Of a stretch of 46,873 bases of DNA, positions 8,519 to 16,213 are shown one piece after another. Below the pieces are notes generated by a model. The model did no database searches. It had not been told where the DNA came from and was given only the letters and a program-made list of their open reading frames with translations. Made by a program: the position numbers and the translations under genes. The stretch is from Bacteroidota bacterium (GTDB lineage: Bacteria; Bacteroidota; Bacteroidia; NS11-12g; UBA9320): NCBI GenBank assembly GCA_018700895.1, contig JABIUV010000039.1, positions 1 to 46,873 of the forward strand, read 5' to 3'. The stretch's first letter is position 1. Every line of letters begins with the position of its first letter.

Positions 8519-9790
8519 CTACTTGCTAAACGAACAAATGAAATCTCTAATGAGTAAAAAGCTCTTATCGTAGTAGGGGCCCAATTTCAAATTAGCCGCA
8601 TTGTCGGCTGGTATATGGTAGTGCTTGTAATCCCCCATTAAGTAAATGAAAAACGACGGCACCCCCAATTCAGAAAAGAAATAATGGTCGCTATTGGCCG
8701 CCTTGCCTCTTGATTTTATTTTGGGTAAATAATCGTTGGTGGTATTAATATTCACCAAACGCTCAAAATCTGATTTGAATACTGAACCATTCACGATAGT
8801 AGCTCCTTGTTCTCCGCTACCCATCAAGTCCATGTTGAACACAAACTTGGTTTTGCTCAAGGGCACAATAGGATTTTTCACATAATGCAAAGACCCTACT
8901 AGGCCTGCCTCCTCCGCCCCAAAAGCCACAAATGCTACTGAATATTTCTGAGGATTATTTACAAAGTATTGTGCCATATCTATGAGCATACTGATACCGC
9001 TAGCATTATCATTTGCCCCATAAAAAATAGCCTCACCCATTTTACCTAAATGGTCGTAATGACCACAAAATATTATCACACTATCAGGGTACTCCGTTCC
9101 GGGAACATATCCATAAACATTCTGAGTTGTATAATCTTTTATAAGCTCGCTTTTCACTTCAAGGGAAATATCCTTGGTCATTTGATCAAAAGCACTTGCC
9201 AATAGCCAGATTTCTGCATTCTTAGCTTGCTCGCGACCTACACTCCAAGTCAAACTCTCCTTTAGCCATATCATATCAGCATCTACACATTTGCGTATTT
9301 CCTTAGCATTGCTGGCAGCTATTTCATCTTTAGGATCGTAGCTGCTTATCACGGGGATGTACCCTTTTCTTACTGCTCGTTTTACTTTTTTGGCAACATT
9401 GGTGGAGCTGAGCATACGCTGCGATACATAAAACACCTTACCTGCTACGTTGGCACTTCCACTATTGGGAGCGGTGAGGTAATCTACTCCTGCCAATAGT
9501 TCCTTATTGTCCAAGACTATCTTTGTTTCTGTAATTGTATTTACATCCAGCGAAAAAGGCTGCAGATAGTTAGTCGTTTTAGATGATAGGCCTATTTTCT
9601 TGAAATGCTCCGCAATGTACCTTGCCGCTTTTTGCTCACCTTGGTTGATATAACCTCTACCCGCCATTTCATCGGTACATAAATCTGCGATAATTTGTTG
9701 AGCTTTGGCTCGATGCTGAGCCTGGAGTGTATATGCCGTGAGCAGAACCACAAGCAAGGTAACTGTCCGTCTGTATGTTGTGATAATCAT
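8519..9790 (-). CDS. Secreted M28-family zinc aminopeptidase
   Basis: The 423-residue protein has a signal peptide (TLLVVLLTAYTLQAQ) and an M28 peptidase domain. Expected two-zinc ligands are visible: H244 (CGHYDHLG), D261 (GANDNASG), E293/E294 (GAEEAG), D321 (NMDLMG) and H369 (NSDHYFF). A protease-associated-like insert occupies about 85-215. I chose the ATG at 9790 over a TTG at 9823 because it gives a clean signal peptide and because a TAGCTTCG promoter element (9806-9799) lies between them. The gene is probably first of a three-gene operon with the GH3 adenylase and rhodanese-thioredoxin genes. Confidence 0.9.
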   Translation of the reverse strand: MIITTYRRTVTLLVVLLTAYTLQAQHRAKAQQIIADLCTDEMAGRGYINQGEQKAARYIAEHFKKIGLSSKTTNYLQPFSLDVNTITETKIVLDNKELLAGVDYLTAPNSGSANVAGKVFYVSQRMLSSTNVAKKVKRAVRKGYIPVISSYDPKDEIAASNAKEIRKCVDADMIWLKESLTWSVGREQAKNAEIWLLASAFDQMTKDISLEVKSELIKDYTTQNVYGYVPGTEYPDSVIIFCGHYDHLGKMGEAIFYGANDNASGISMLIDMAQYFVNNPQKYSVAFVAFGAEEAGLVGSLHYVKNPIVPLSKTKFVFNMDLMGSGEQGATIVNGSVFKSDFERLVNINTTNDYLPKIKSRGKAANSDHYFFSELGVPSFFIYLMGDYKHYHIPADNAANLKLGPYYDKSFLLIRDFICSFSK

Positions 9791-9798
9791 TAGTTTTG

Positions 9799-9806
9799 CG
9801 AAGCTA
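9799..9806 (-). promoter_or_regulatory. -7-type promoter element before the M28 peptidase
   Basis: TAGCTTCG on the minus strand is one base from the Bacteroidota -7 consensus TAnnTTTG and ends 8 bases before the chosen ATG. No clear -33 element was found, so this is a weak call. Confidence 0.35.
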
Positions 9807-9875
9807 ACGATAAATGAAGACAATGAGATTAAGAATTTTCATAGTATCTAACCGACACATCAAGCTATATAACAC

Positions 9876-10433
9876 GTGAGTTTACAAAACATAGAAATAC
9901 TGAGTGTGGTCATGAATTTGATATTCTTATACCTCTACATTCAAGAAAATAAGTTTGGATGGTTATGTGGCATAGTAGGCTCACTCCTCGGAGCCTATAT
10001 TGTGTATTGTGTAAATCTATATTCTGAGATGGGTCTATACCTATTTTATGCCGTAATGGGTGCATTTGCATTCGTAGTATGGCAGGTGAAGGATGGCGAA
10101 AACTTTGTGATAAGGCGAATAAAGCCTCAGATGATCATACTTACCATCATTACGGGAATTGTATTGAGCTTAGGGCTTGGATATCGCATGTCAAGCACCG
10201 ATGCCGAAAAACCCTTTTGGGATGCTATCAGCACGGTGTTTGGCGTAATTGCTACGTTTTTGGAAATTTATAAATACTACGTAGCTTGGAGTTTTTGGGT
10301 AGTTATAAATGTGTATTCTACGTTTTTGTACTTTTCTACCGAGTTGTACTTTTATGCTGGTCAGGGAGTATTGTACACCATTATGTCGGTATATGGATTA
10401 CTGGCTTGGAAAAAAAAGATTAACTCAGTATGA
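9876..10433 (+). CDS. pnuC: PnuC-family nicotinamide riboside/vitamin transporter
   Basis: The 185-residue integral membrane protein has about seven hydrophobic segments. It carries PnuC family landmarks: YIQENKFGWLCGIVGS near the N-terminus, FYAVMGAFAFVVWQVK in the middle, then FWDAISTVFGVIATFLEIYK and WSFWVVINVYST in the core, ending in the YTIMSVYGLLAWKKK region. PnuC proteins move nicotinamide riboside by facilitated diffusion; related PnuT proteins move thiamine, so the substrate is uncertain. The start is GTG. The stop overlaps the ATG of the next gene (ATGA), which is interrupted by a stop codon. Confidence 0.88.
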   Translation: MSLQNIEILSVVMNLIFLYLYIQENKFGWLCGIVGSLLGAYIVYCVNLYSEMGLYLFYAVMGAFAFVVWQVKDGENFVIRRIKPQMIILTIITGIVLSLGLGYRMSSTDAEKPFWDAISTVFGVIATFLEIYKYYVAWSFWVVINVYSTFLYFSTELYFYAGQGVLYTIMSVYGLLAWKKKINSV

Positions 10434-10762
10434 TACTGCATCTCGTAGGACCACTCCGATATCTGCTACCTAAACACGTTTCTGCTATCACCTTATGGCC
10501 ATTTATTGTGTTCAGAAATGGAGCTGATAAAACCAATACCCGAATATAAAACCACGAACGTATTCATATTAAGCCACAAATAGAGCTGTTGGTGCTCCCA
10601 TTTTACTTGATTTATCTTAGCGAATATCTCTTTTTGCTCATTAAGCATCGCCATTATGATACGGCCTATCGTTCCATCTCTTTTGAGAAAGAAGCTTACA
10701 CCTATGACCGAGAATCAACGTACCTCCTAAAACGTAAGTTATGGGGTATGTGGCGAGAATAA
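10430..10762 (+). pseudogene. Small HExxH-motif membrane-associated protein, interrupted by one in-frame TAA
   Basis: ATG at 10430 overlaps the pnuC stop. The frame encodes 39 residues (starting MILHLVGPLRYLLPKH), meets TAA at 10547-10549, then stays open in the same frame for another 70 codons to a TAA at 10760-10762. The second part starts NHERIHIKPQIELLVLPFYL and continues with YRSISFEKEAY and LKRKLWGMWRE. From memory, this matches a family of ~110-residue Bacteroidota proteins in which an aliphatic residue precedes Asn-His-Glu-x-x-His, so the stop could come from TTA by one base change. HERIH looks like a zincin metal motif, but no function is known. The frame is otherwise undamaged. It ends directly against the SRPBCC gene on the other strand. 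Confidence 0.7.
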
Positions 10763-11344
10763 TTAAAGTACTTCTTGCATCTCATTTGCTTGTTCTAATT
10801 GGCGAAGTAGCAACTGTTTGTTTTCTTTTTCCGCTACGATTTTCAGATTAGCCAGTCCTGCCTCAAAATCAGGTGCTACCATTTTTTCAATCGCGTAATT
10901 GAATAATGTAAAGGGATAACTCTGCTTAGATATCATCACCCATTTTACGCTAGTACGATTACCTTTCTCATCTAGTAGAAAATATCCGCTCTTAGGATTA
11001 CCGTCAAAATAAAAGGTATAATCCAATCGCTCCTTGCCCGATATTTTGTCCATTTTCATTTTGCCCTTGCCTACACCCTTGTTTTCAGATGACCACGAGT
11101 ACCGCTGATTTTGACTGCCCACTTTACCTATATAGGTGCGTACCTGATTAGTATCTTTCCTGTACCAAGCATCCCATTTTTTCCAATTCTCAAAATTTGC
11201 CACTTGCTCAAAAATCACTTCTCGTGTAGCATCTATCTCAATGGAGCGTACCACTTGTTTTTCGCTAGGAGCGAAGAGTGCCGCTAGTAGCAATGCCCCC
11301 AGGGTTATCAAAACAAAGTAACCTAATCCTTTTAATACCTTCAT
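10763..11344 (-). CDS. SRPBCC (START/polyketide cyclase-like) domain protein with N-terminal membrane helix
   Basis: The 193-residue protein starts with one hydrophobic helix (LGYFVLITLGALLLAALFA). An SRPBCC fold follows, recognisable from IEIDATREVIFEQVANFENWKKW. The core of the hydrophobic-cavity domain continues with YSWSSENKGVGKGKMKMD and SVKWVMISKQSYPFTLF. Such proteins bind lipids or other small hydrophobic ligands; the ligand here is unknown. I chose the ATG at 11344 over a TTG at 11371 because the helix starts there. The gene is divergent from the peptidyl-prolyl isomerase gene. Confidence 0.8.
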   Translation of the reverse strand: MKVLKGLGYFVLITLGALLLAALFAPSEKQVVRSIEIDATREVIFEQVANFENWKKWDAWYRKDTNQVRTYIGKVGSQNQRYSWSSENKGVGKGKMKMDKISGKERLDYTFYFDGNPKSGYFLLDEKGNRTSVKWVMISKQSYPFTLFNYAIEKMVAPDFEAGLANLKIVAEKENKQLLLRQLEQANEMQEVL

Positions 11345-11424
11345 ACCATTAAATCCTAAATGTGGATACAAATTTGCACCAAATTCTTACACGTACATCA
11401 CATTTTATTACCCGTAGATAATCC

Positions 11425-11432
11425 TAAATTTG
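11425..11432 (+). promoter_or_regulatory. -7 promoter element for the PPIase-pgk operon
   Basis: TAAATTTG is a perfect match to the Bacteroidota consensus TAnnTTTG and is followed by CAC. It implies a leader of about 90 bases before the ATG at 11532. No convincing -33 TTTG was found at the right distance. Confidence 0.45.
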
Positions 11433-11531
11433 CACACCTGCTGGCAACGGTAGCCAAACATCACTTTGCAGTATGATAACTACTGCCAGCTGAATAAGAA
11501 CAATACGAAATACAACTTAAACACAATAAAC

Positions 11532-12089
11532 ATGGAGAACGGACTTTATGCCAAAATGAATACTTCTAAAGGAAGTATCTTGATTCAACTCGAATTTGAA
11601 AAAACACCACTTACGGTAGCCAGTTTTGTAGGCCTTGCCGAAGGAAAAATAGAAAATACCGCCAAGGATGCAGGCGTACCTTACTATGATGGTATCACTT
11701 TTCATAGGGTGATACCCAACTTTATGATACAGGGTGGCGATCCTATGGGTATGGGCATGGGCGGTCCCGGATATTCTTTCAAAGATGAGTTTCACCCAGA
11801 CCTAAAGCACACAGAACCAGGTATACTCTCAATGGCAAATGCAGGCCCGGGTACTAATGGTAGTCAGTTTTTCTTAACTGTGGCTCCTACACCTCACTTA
11901 GATGGCAGACACTCTGTATTTGGTAAGGTAGTAGACGGCATGGACGTAGCTTACGCTATATCAGATGCACCAAGAGACGGGAGAGATATGCCAACTGATC
12001 CTATTTTCATAAACACGATGGAAATTATTCGTGTAGGTGAAGCTGCGGAAGCTTTTGACGCTGCCAAAACCTTCGAAGAATTGAAATAA
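11532..12089 (+). CDS. Cyclophilin-type peptidyl-prolyl cis-trans isomerase
   Basis: The protein has 185 residues, one cyclophilin domain and no signal peptide, so it is probably cytoplasmic. Family landmarks are [14 protein letters not shown] at 57-70, containing the catalytic Arg59, [13 protein letters not shown] at 105-117 and [11 protein letters not shown] at 123-133. It speeds proline isomerisation during folding. I chose the ATG at 11532 over an upstream TTG at 11466, because the extra 22 residues do not look like family sequence. TAA and the pgk ATG overlap by one base (TAATG), so the two genes should be cotranslated. Confidence 0.93.
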   Translation: MENGLYAKMNTSKGSILIQLEFEKTPLTVASFVGLAEGKIENTAKDAGVPYYDGITFHRVIPNFMIQGGDPMGMGMGGPGYSFKDEFHPDLKHTEPGILSMANAGPGTNGSQFFLTVAPTPHLDGRHSVFGKVVDGMDVAYAISDAPRDGRDMPTDPIFINTMEIIRVGEAAEAFDAAKTFEELK

Positions 12090-13276
12090 TGAAAACAATA
12101 GATTCATACAACTTTGCGGGAAAACGAGCACTCATACGTGTAGACTTCAATGTACCGCTTGATGCTGATAGAGCCATAACCGATGACAGTCGTATGACGG
12201 CTGCATTGCCTACTATAAGTAAAATATTGGCCGATGGCGGTTCTGTTGTGCTTATGTCGCACCTTGGCAGACCAAAAACGGGCCCTGAGGAGAAATACTC
12301 ACTTCAACACCTCGTACCTCATTTAGAAAAGCTGACCAATGCCACTGTGACTTTTTCTGATGATTGCATCTCAGATGATGCGGTAAGTGCTAGCCAATAT
12401 TTAGCAGCGGGGAGCATTCATTTGCTAGAAAACTTGCGTTTTTACAAAGAGGAGACCGCTGGTGATGTTGACTTTGCTAAGAAACTAGCTGCTCACGGAG
12501 ATATCTATGTGAACGATGCCTTTGGTACAGCACATAGAGCTCACGCTAGTACTGCTATCGTTGCGGCATCTTTTGCCGATAAGTGCTTCGGACTATTGAT
12601 GGCCAAAGAAGTAGCCAATGCTCAAAAACTAATGAGTGCTCCCGACAGACCATTTACAAGTATAGTAGGTGGGGCTAAGGTGAGTGATAAGATTCTCATC
12701 ATAGAAAACCTACTCAACATTGTGGACCACATCATCATAGGTGGTGGTATGGCATACACCTTCTCTGTAGCCAAAGGCGGTAGCATAGGTGATTCACTCT
12801 TTGAGGCGGATAGAGTAGATAAATGTGCCGAGATACTAGCCAAGGCAGCCGAAAAAGGAGTACAGATACATCTACCAACAGATAATGTGATAGCCGATGC
12901 ATTTAGCAATGAAGCTAGCCAAAAGTTATGCGACAGTTCAGCTATTCCAAACGGATGGATGGGGTTGGATATAGGCGATGACTCTTCTAAAGCTTTTGCG
13001 GAGGTACTTCATAACTCCAAAACGATATTGTGGAACGGCCCCATGGGTGTGTTTGAGATGACGAGTTACGAAGCTGGGACCAGAGCTGTGGCCGAGGCTG
13101 TCGCCACTGCTACCCGAAGCGGAGCATTCTCACTCATAGGCGGTGGAGATAGTAGTGCGGCGGTCAAAAAATTTGGGTACACTGACGATGTTAGCTATGT
13201 ATCCACCGGTGGTGGTGCTTTACTCGAGTTTTTTGAGGGTAAAGAGTTGCCTGGTATTGCGGCGATAGAGGGGTAG
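12089..13276 (+). CDS. pgk: Phosphoglycerate kinase
   Basis: The 395-residue protein interconverts 1,3-bisphosphoglycerate and 3-phosphoglycerate while making ATP in glycolysis. Substrate-binding segments are RVDFNVPLD (17-25) and HLGRP, followed by RFYKEET and NDAFGTAHRAHAS. The central GGAKVSDK hinge precedes the C-terminal nucleotide-binding domain with WNGPMGVFE, GGGDSSAAV and STGGGALLEFFEGKELPG. Length is typical. It follows the cyclophilin gene with a TAATG overlap and is the last gene before a 517-base non-coding gap. Confidence 0.97.
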   Translation: MKTIDSYNFAGKRALIRVDFNVPLDADRAITDDSRMTAALPTISKILADGGSVVLMSHLGRPKTGPEEKYSLQHLVPHLEKLTNATVTFSDDCISDDAVSASQYLAAGSIHLLENLRFYKEETAGDVDFAKKLAAHGDIYVNDAFGTAHRAHASTAIVAASFADKCFGLLMAKEVANAQKLMSAPDRPFTSIVGGAKVSDKILIIENLLNIVDHIIIGGGMAYTFSVAKGGSIGDSLFEADRVDKCAEILAKAAEKGVQIHLPTDNVIADAFSNEASQKLCDSSAIPNGWMGLDIGDDSSKAFAEVLHNSKTILWNGPMGVFEMTSYEAGTRAVAEAVATATRSGAFSLIGGGDSSAAVKKFGYTDDVSYVSTGGGALLEFFEGKELPGIAAIEG

Positions 13277-13332
13277 GTATGTGAGAAGCAAACCTATCCT
13301 ACGAGCAGAAATTTACTTTTTTTGAAACTTAC

Positions 13333-13367
13333 TGAGCTTCTAATTCTATTTAAGAATTAGAAGTTCA
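13333..13367. repeat. Imperfect 15-bp inverted repeat after pgk
   Basis: TGAGCTTCTAATTCT pairs with AGAATTAGAAGTTCA across a 5-base loop (13348-13352), with one G-T wobble. The 11-bp inner stem is perfect. No T-run follows, so it is not a classic terminator, but it sits 57 bases after the pgk stop and could protect or end that transcript. Confidence 0.6.
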
Positions 13368-13612
13368 ATTTCACCTTTTGCTGGTCAATAGCATAACTTT
13401 CATTGCTAAAACCTGGTACACTAACGCTCAATGTTACTTAATTTTAAACAGATTAAAAATCTGTGCAAATCAGCCTAATCCGTTCGTCGCGGCGAATCAG
13501 CAAGTAATCTTTAGTTCGACGTCACATTAGTAGTCCGTAGCCCATTAAGTGTGAGTTGAATTTTATCGATACACCTCCAAACGAGGATTACACCTCGCTA
13601 AAAAAAATGCTC

Positions 13613-13626
13613 ATTGACTAGTCAAT
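13613..13626. repeat. 14-base perfect palindrome ATTGACTAGTCAAT
   Basis: The sequence equals its own reverse complement. It lies about 170 bases upstream of the KAS III start and could be a dimeric regulator site. A chance palindrome of this size is possible. Confidence 0.4.
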
Positions 13627-13793
13627 TTCCGACGCTCTCGTTTTTGCAAATTAGACGTTATATAAAAAACAATACACTTATTTATTATCTTACTATCAAC
13701 ACTTTAACACCCTTCACTCATAATTATGTTTCGTAAAATAATTAACTTTTAGCAGGTTCATTTACGCAAAGCACACCTACTTGCGTTGCTAAT

Positions 13794-14876
13794 ATGTCAC
13801 AAGTTCAAAGTATCATCACAGGGTCGGGTCATTATTTGCCCAATAAGGTAATGCCCAATGAGTCGTTTGGCTCTCATTCATTTTATACCGAAAAAGGTGA
13901 GCCTTTCTCAAATGAGACCGCTGATATCATTCGTAAATTTTATGATATAACCGGCATACAAGAAAGAAGATACCTAGAAGAAGACCTTAAGTCATCGGAC
14001 ATGGCCGCGTTCGCTGGTAAAAAAGCAATAGCCGCTGCGGGGATAAACCGTGAGGATATAGACCAAGTAATCGTGGCTCACAATTTTGGAGATATACGTC
14101 ACGGCTCATTGGTGCCAGACCTTATGCCTAGTTTGGCAGCAAAAGTGAAAAACCTACTGAACATTAAGAACCCTAGTTGCGTTGCCTATGATATAATATT
14201 TGGTTGCCCAGGATGGGTACAGGCAATGATACAAGCAGACATCTATATCAAGAGTGGAAATGCTCAGCACTGTTTGGTGATAGGCACTGAGGCTTTGTCC
14301 CGTGTGGTAGATCCTTCGGACAGAGATTCTATGATATTTGCTGATGGAGCAGGTGCTTTTGTGCTTTCTGCTGGTGAAGGGTCTGTAGCCGCTAAAACTG
14401 GAATGCTCACTCACGCCAGTGTTACCCACGCTATGCAGGATGTGAACTATCTGAGCATGGGAGAGAGCAACAAGGCCGAAGAAGCTGATAACCTGTACAT
14501 CAAAATGCAGGGTAGGAGAATATACAATTACGCTCTTTTGGAAGTGCCAAAAGCCATAAAATCTTGTCTGGATAAAGCAAATGTTCATATAGATGATGTG
14601 TCTAAAGTACTTATCCATCAGGCTAACGAAAAAATGGATATGGCTATCGGTGATAGATTATATTCGCTGTACGGATACGATGAGATGCCCAAGGATAAAA
14701 TGCCCATGAACATACAAAAAATGGGGAATAACTCCGTGGCTACAGTACCAGTGCTGTACGATATGATTGCCAACGGAGACTTGGATGGCCACTCGTTCGG
14801 ATCTGGTGATTTGCTTGTAATGGCATCTGTAGGTGCTGGAATGAGTATCAATGCATTTTTATATAGAATACCTTAA
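13794..14876 (+). CDS. KAS III-like (FabH-family) condensing enzyme
   Basis: The 360-residue thiolase-fold protein has the KAS III catalytic triad: Cys138 in DIIFGCPGWVQAM, His275 in LIHQANEK and Asn312 in MGNNSVATVP. A DGAGAFVLS segment around 184-192 is also typical. It differs clearly from the second FabH copy at 25729, which has the standard NQCSGF, HQANLR and GNTTAAS motifs and is the likelier housekeeping enzyme. This one probably condenses an acyl-CoA or acyl-ACP with a malonyl unit in a more special pathway. Eleven bases separate it from an HMG-CoA synthase, so the two likely share a transcript and a pathway. Confidence 0.85.
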   Translation: MSQVQSIITGSGHYLPNKVMPNESFGSHSFYTEKGEPFSNETADIIRKFYDITGIQERRYLEEDLKSSDMAAFAGKKAIAAAGINREDIDQVIVAHNFGDIRHGSLVPDLMPSLAAKVKNLLNIKNPSCVAYDIIFGCPGWVQAMIQADIYIKSGNAQHCLVIGTEALSRVVDPSDRDSMIFADGAGAFVLSAGEGSVAAKTGMLTHASVTHAMQDVNYLSMGESNKAEEADNLYIKMQGRRIYNYALLEVPKAIKSCLDKANVHIDDVSKVLIHQANEKMDMAIGDRLYSLYGYDEMPKDKMPMNIQKMGNNSVATVPVLYDMIANGDLDGHSFGSGDLLVMASVGAGMSINAFLYRIP

Positions 14877-14887
14877 ACAAAACATAA

Positions 14888-16213
14888 ATGGAAAACACAT
14901 TTGGGATTGACGATATCGCCTTTAAGGCACCTTCACTCTACTTGCCTATTCAAGATCTAGCAGAGCAAAGGGGAATAGACCCAAATAAACTTACCAAAGG
15001 GCTTGGCTTGACCAATATGTCAATGTGTGACGTAGATGAGGACATTGTTACATTGTCAGCTGCTTCGGTCATTAAATTATTACAACAAAATCCAGATATA
15101 AAGCCTGAAGACATAGGTAGAATATATGTGGGTACTGAGAGTAGTATAGATGGTGCTAAACCCATAGGTACGTACATACACCAATTGGTTTCCGACTATT
15201 TCGAAGCACAGCACGTAGATACCTCTAAAATGAAGCACGTAGATGTTATTGATATGACGTTTGCGTGTATTGGTGCGGTAGATGCTATGCACAACTCGCT
15301 GTACTACCTCTATGCTGAGCCAGATAAGGTAGCCATAGTAGTAGCAGCCGACATTGCCAACTACGATCTCGCATCACCAGGAGAGTACACCCAAGGAGCA
15401 GGTGCATTATCCGTACTGCTCAAAAAGAATCCATCACTTGTACAAGTGGGTAAAAAATGGGGAACCTCCGTAAAAAGTGAGCACGATTTCTTTAAGCCCA
15501 TTAGGTACCAGATGCAAAACAATGAAATCATTGAACTGCACGACGAAAAACCTGTATTTGATGGACAGTTTTCTAACGACACCTACCAAAACAGAATTAC
15601 GGAAGCGTGGGAACAGTTTAGTACCGAAGAAAGCTTGAGTGATTACGAGCAGTTACTCTTTCATCTGCCTTACGCCTATCACGGTAGACGTATAATATCA
15701 TCTATTAAGCAAAAAGAACTTGTAGAGCAAGGCACTTTTGAAACGGTATGTAAGGAGAATGACATAGACCCTAATGATGAGCAGGTTAGCCGATTGTTTG
15801 GCAAGACACCATATTACAAAAATTGGGTAAAAGAGACCATAGCAGCAGGAGACCGTCTCTCATCAGAAATGGGAAACCTGTATACTGCCAGTATATTTTT
15901 GAGTCTACTGAGTTATTGCACGTCATCGCAAATAGCGGAAGGTAATACCGTACTCTTCTTTGCTTACGGAAGTGGTTCTAAAGCCAAAGTTTTTGAGGGT
16001 ACAATTGCTGCAGGTTTTGCTGCAAAAGCGGCCTTATGGAGGGTAGACGAAGTTCTTGCTCAACGCAAGCAAGTAACATTTGACGAATATATTTCTCTCC
16101 GAGCCAAAAAGGTGGAAACACCACTATCAGAACAAAATGAGATTATACAAGTGGCTTCTGGTGTGAGCCCCACCAACAAGTTTGAACGCACCTACACGTT
16201 CAAGTCAAAGTGA
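14888..16213 (+). CDS. Hydroxymethylglutaryl-CoA synthase family protein
   Basis: The 441-residue protein has HMG-CoA synthase features rather than KAS III ones: catalytic Glu84 in YVGTESSIDGAKP, nucleophile Cys127 in DMTFACIGAVDAM and His259 in LLFHLPYAYHGRR. HMGS condenses acetyl-CoA with acetoacetyl-CoA to make HMG-CoA, the entry to the mevalonate route. Related enzymes also add beta-branches in polyketides. No other mevalonate gene is in the window, so I do not assign mvaS firmly. It follows a KAS III-like gene by 11 bases. Its 3' end overlaps the end of the interrupted bioY on the opposite strand by 9 bases. Confidence 0.85.
   Translation: MENTFGIDDIAFKAPSLYLPIQDLAEQRGIDPNKLTKGLGLTNMSMCDVDEDIVTLSAASVIKLLQQNPDIKPEDIGRIYVGTESSIDGAKPIGTYIHQLVSDYFEAQHVDTSKMKHVDVIDMTFACIGAVDAMHNSLYYLYAEPDKVAIVVAADIANYDLASPGEYTQGAGALSVLLKKNPSLVQVGKKWGTSVKSEHDFFKPIRYQMQNNEIIELHDEKPVFDGQFSNDTYQNRITEAWEQFSTEESLSDYEQLLFHLPYAYHGRRIISSIKQKELVEQGTFETVCKENDIDPNDEQVSRLFGKTPYYKNWVKETIAAGDRLSSEMGNLYTASIFLSLLSYCTSSQIAEGNTVLFFAYGSGSKAKVFEGTIAAGFAAKAALWRVDEVLAQRKQVTFDEYISLRAKKVETPLSEQNEIIQVASGVSPTNKFERTYTFKSK

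Larger units (their letters stand above)
13277..13793. other. 517-base non-coding stretch with several dyads
   Basis: No coding frame of note was found on either strand. The stretch holds an imperfect 15-bp inverted repeat at 13333-13367, a hairpin ACAGATT-AAA-AATCTGT at 13448-13464, and a 14-base palindrome ATTGACTAGTCAAT at 13613-13626. There is also a small CGAGG/CCTCG hairpin near 13582-13597. The CTGTGCAAATCAGCCTAATCCG segment resembles short intergenic repeats I remember from Bacteroidota genomes. It may be a repeat relic plus the leader of the KAS III gene. Confidence 0.55.

Noticed and set aside
10430-10762. Programmed frameshift as the reason for the broken HExxH gene
   Set aside because: Both halves are in the same frame; the break is a stop codon, not a shift.
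11466-11531. N-terminal extension of the cyclophilin from a TTG start
   Set aside because: The extra residues do not fit the family, and a normal ATG exists at 11532.
13620-13680. Sequence GACGTTAT near an attC-like core, suggesting an integron site
   Set aside because: It does not match the GTTRRRY consensus, no paired core site lies at a suitable distance, and there is no integrase or cassette.
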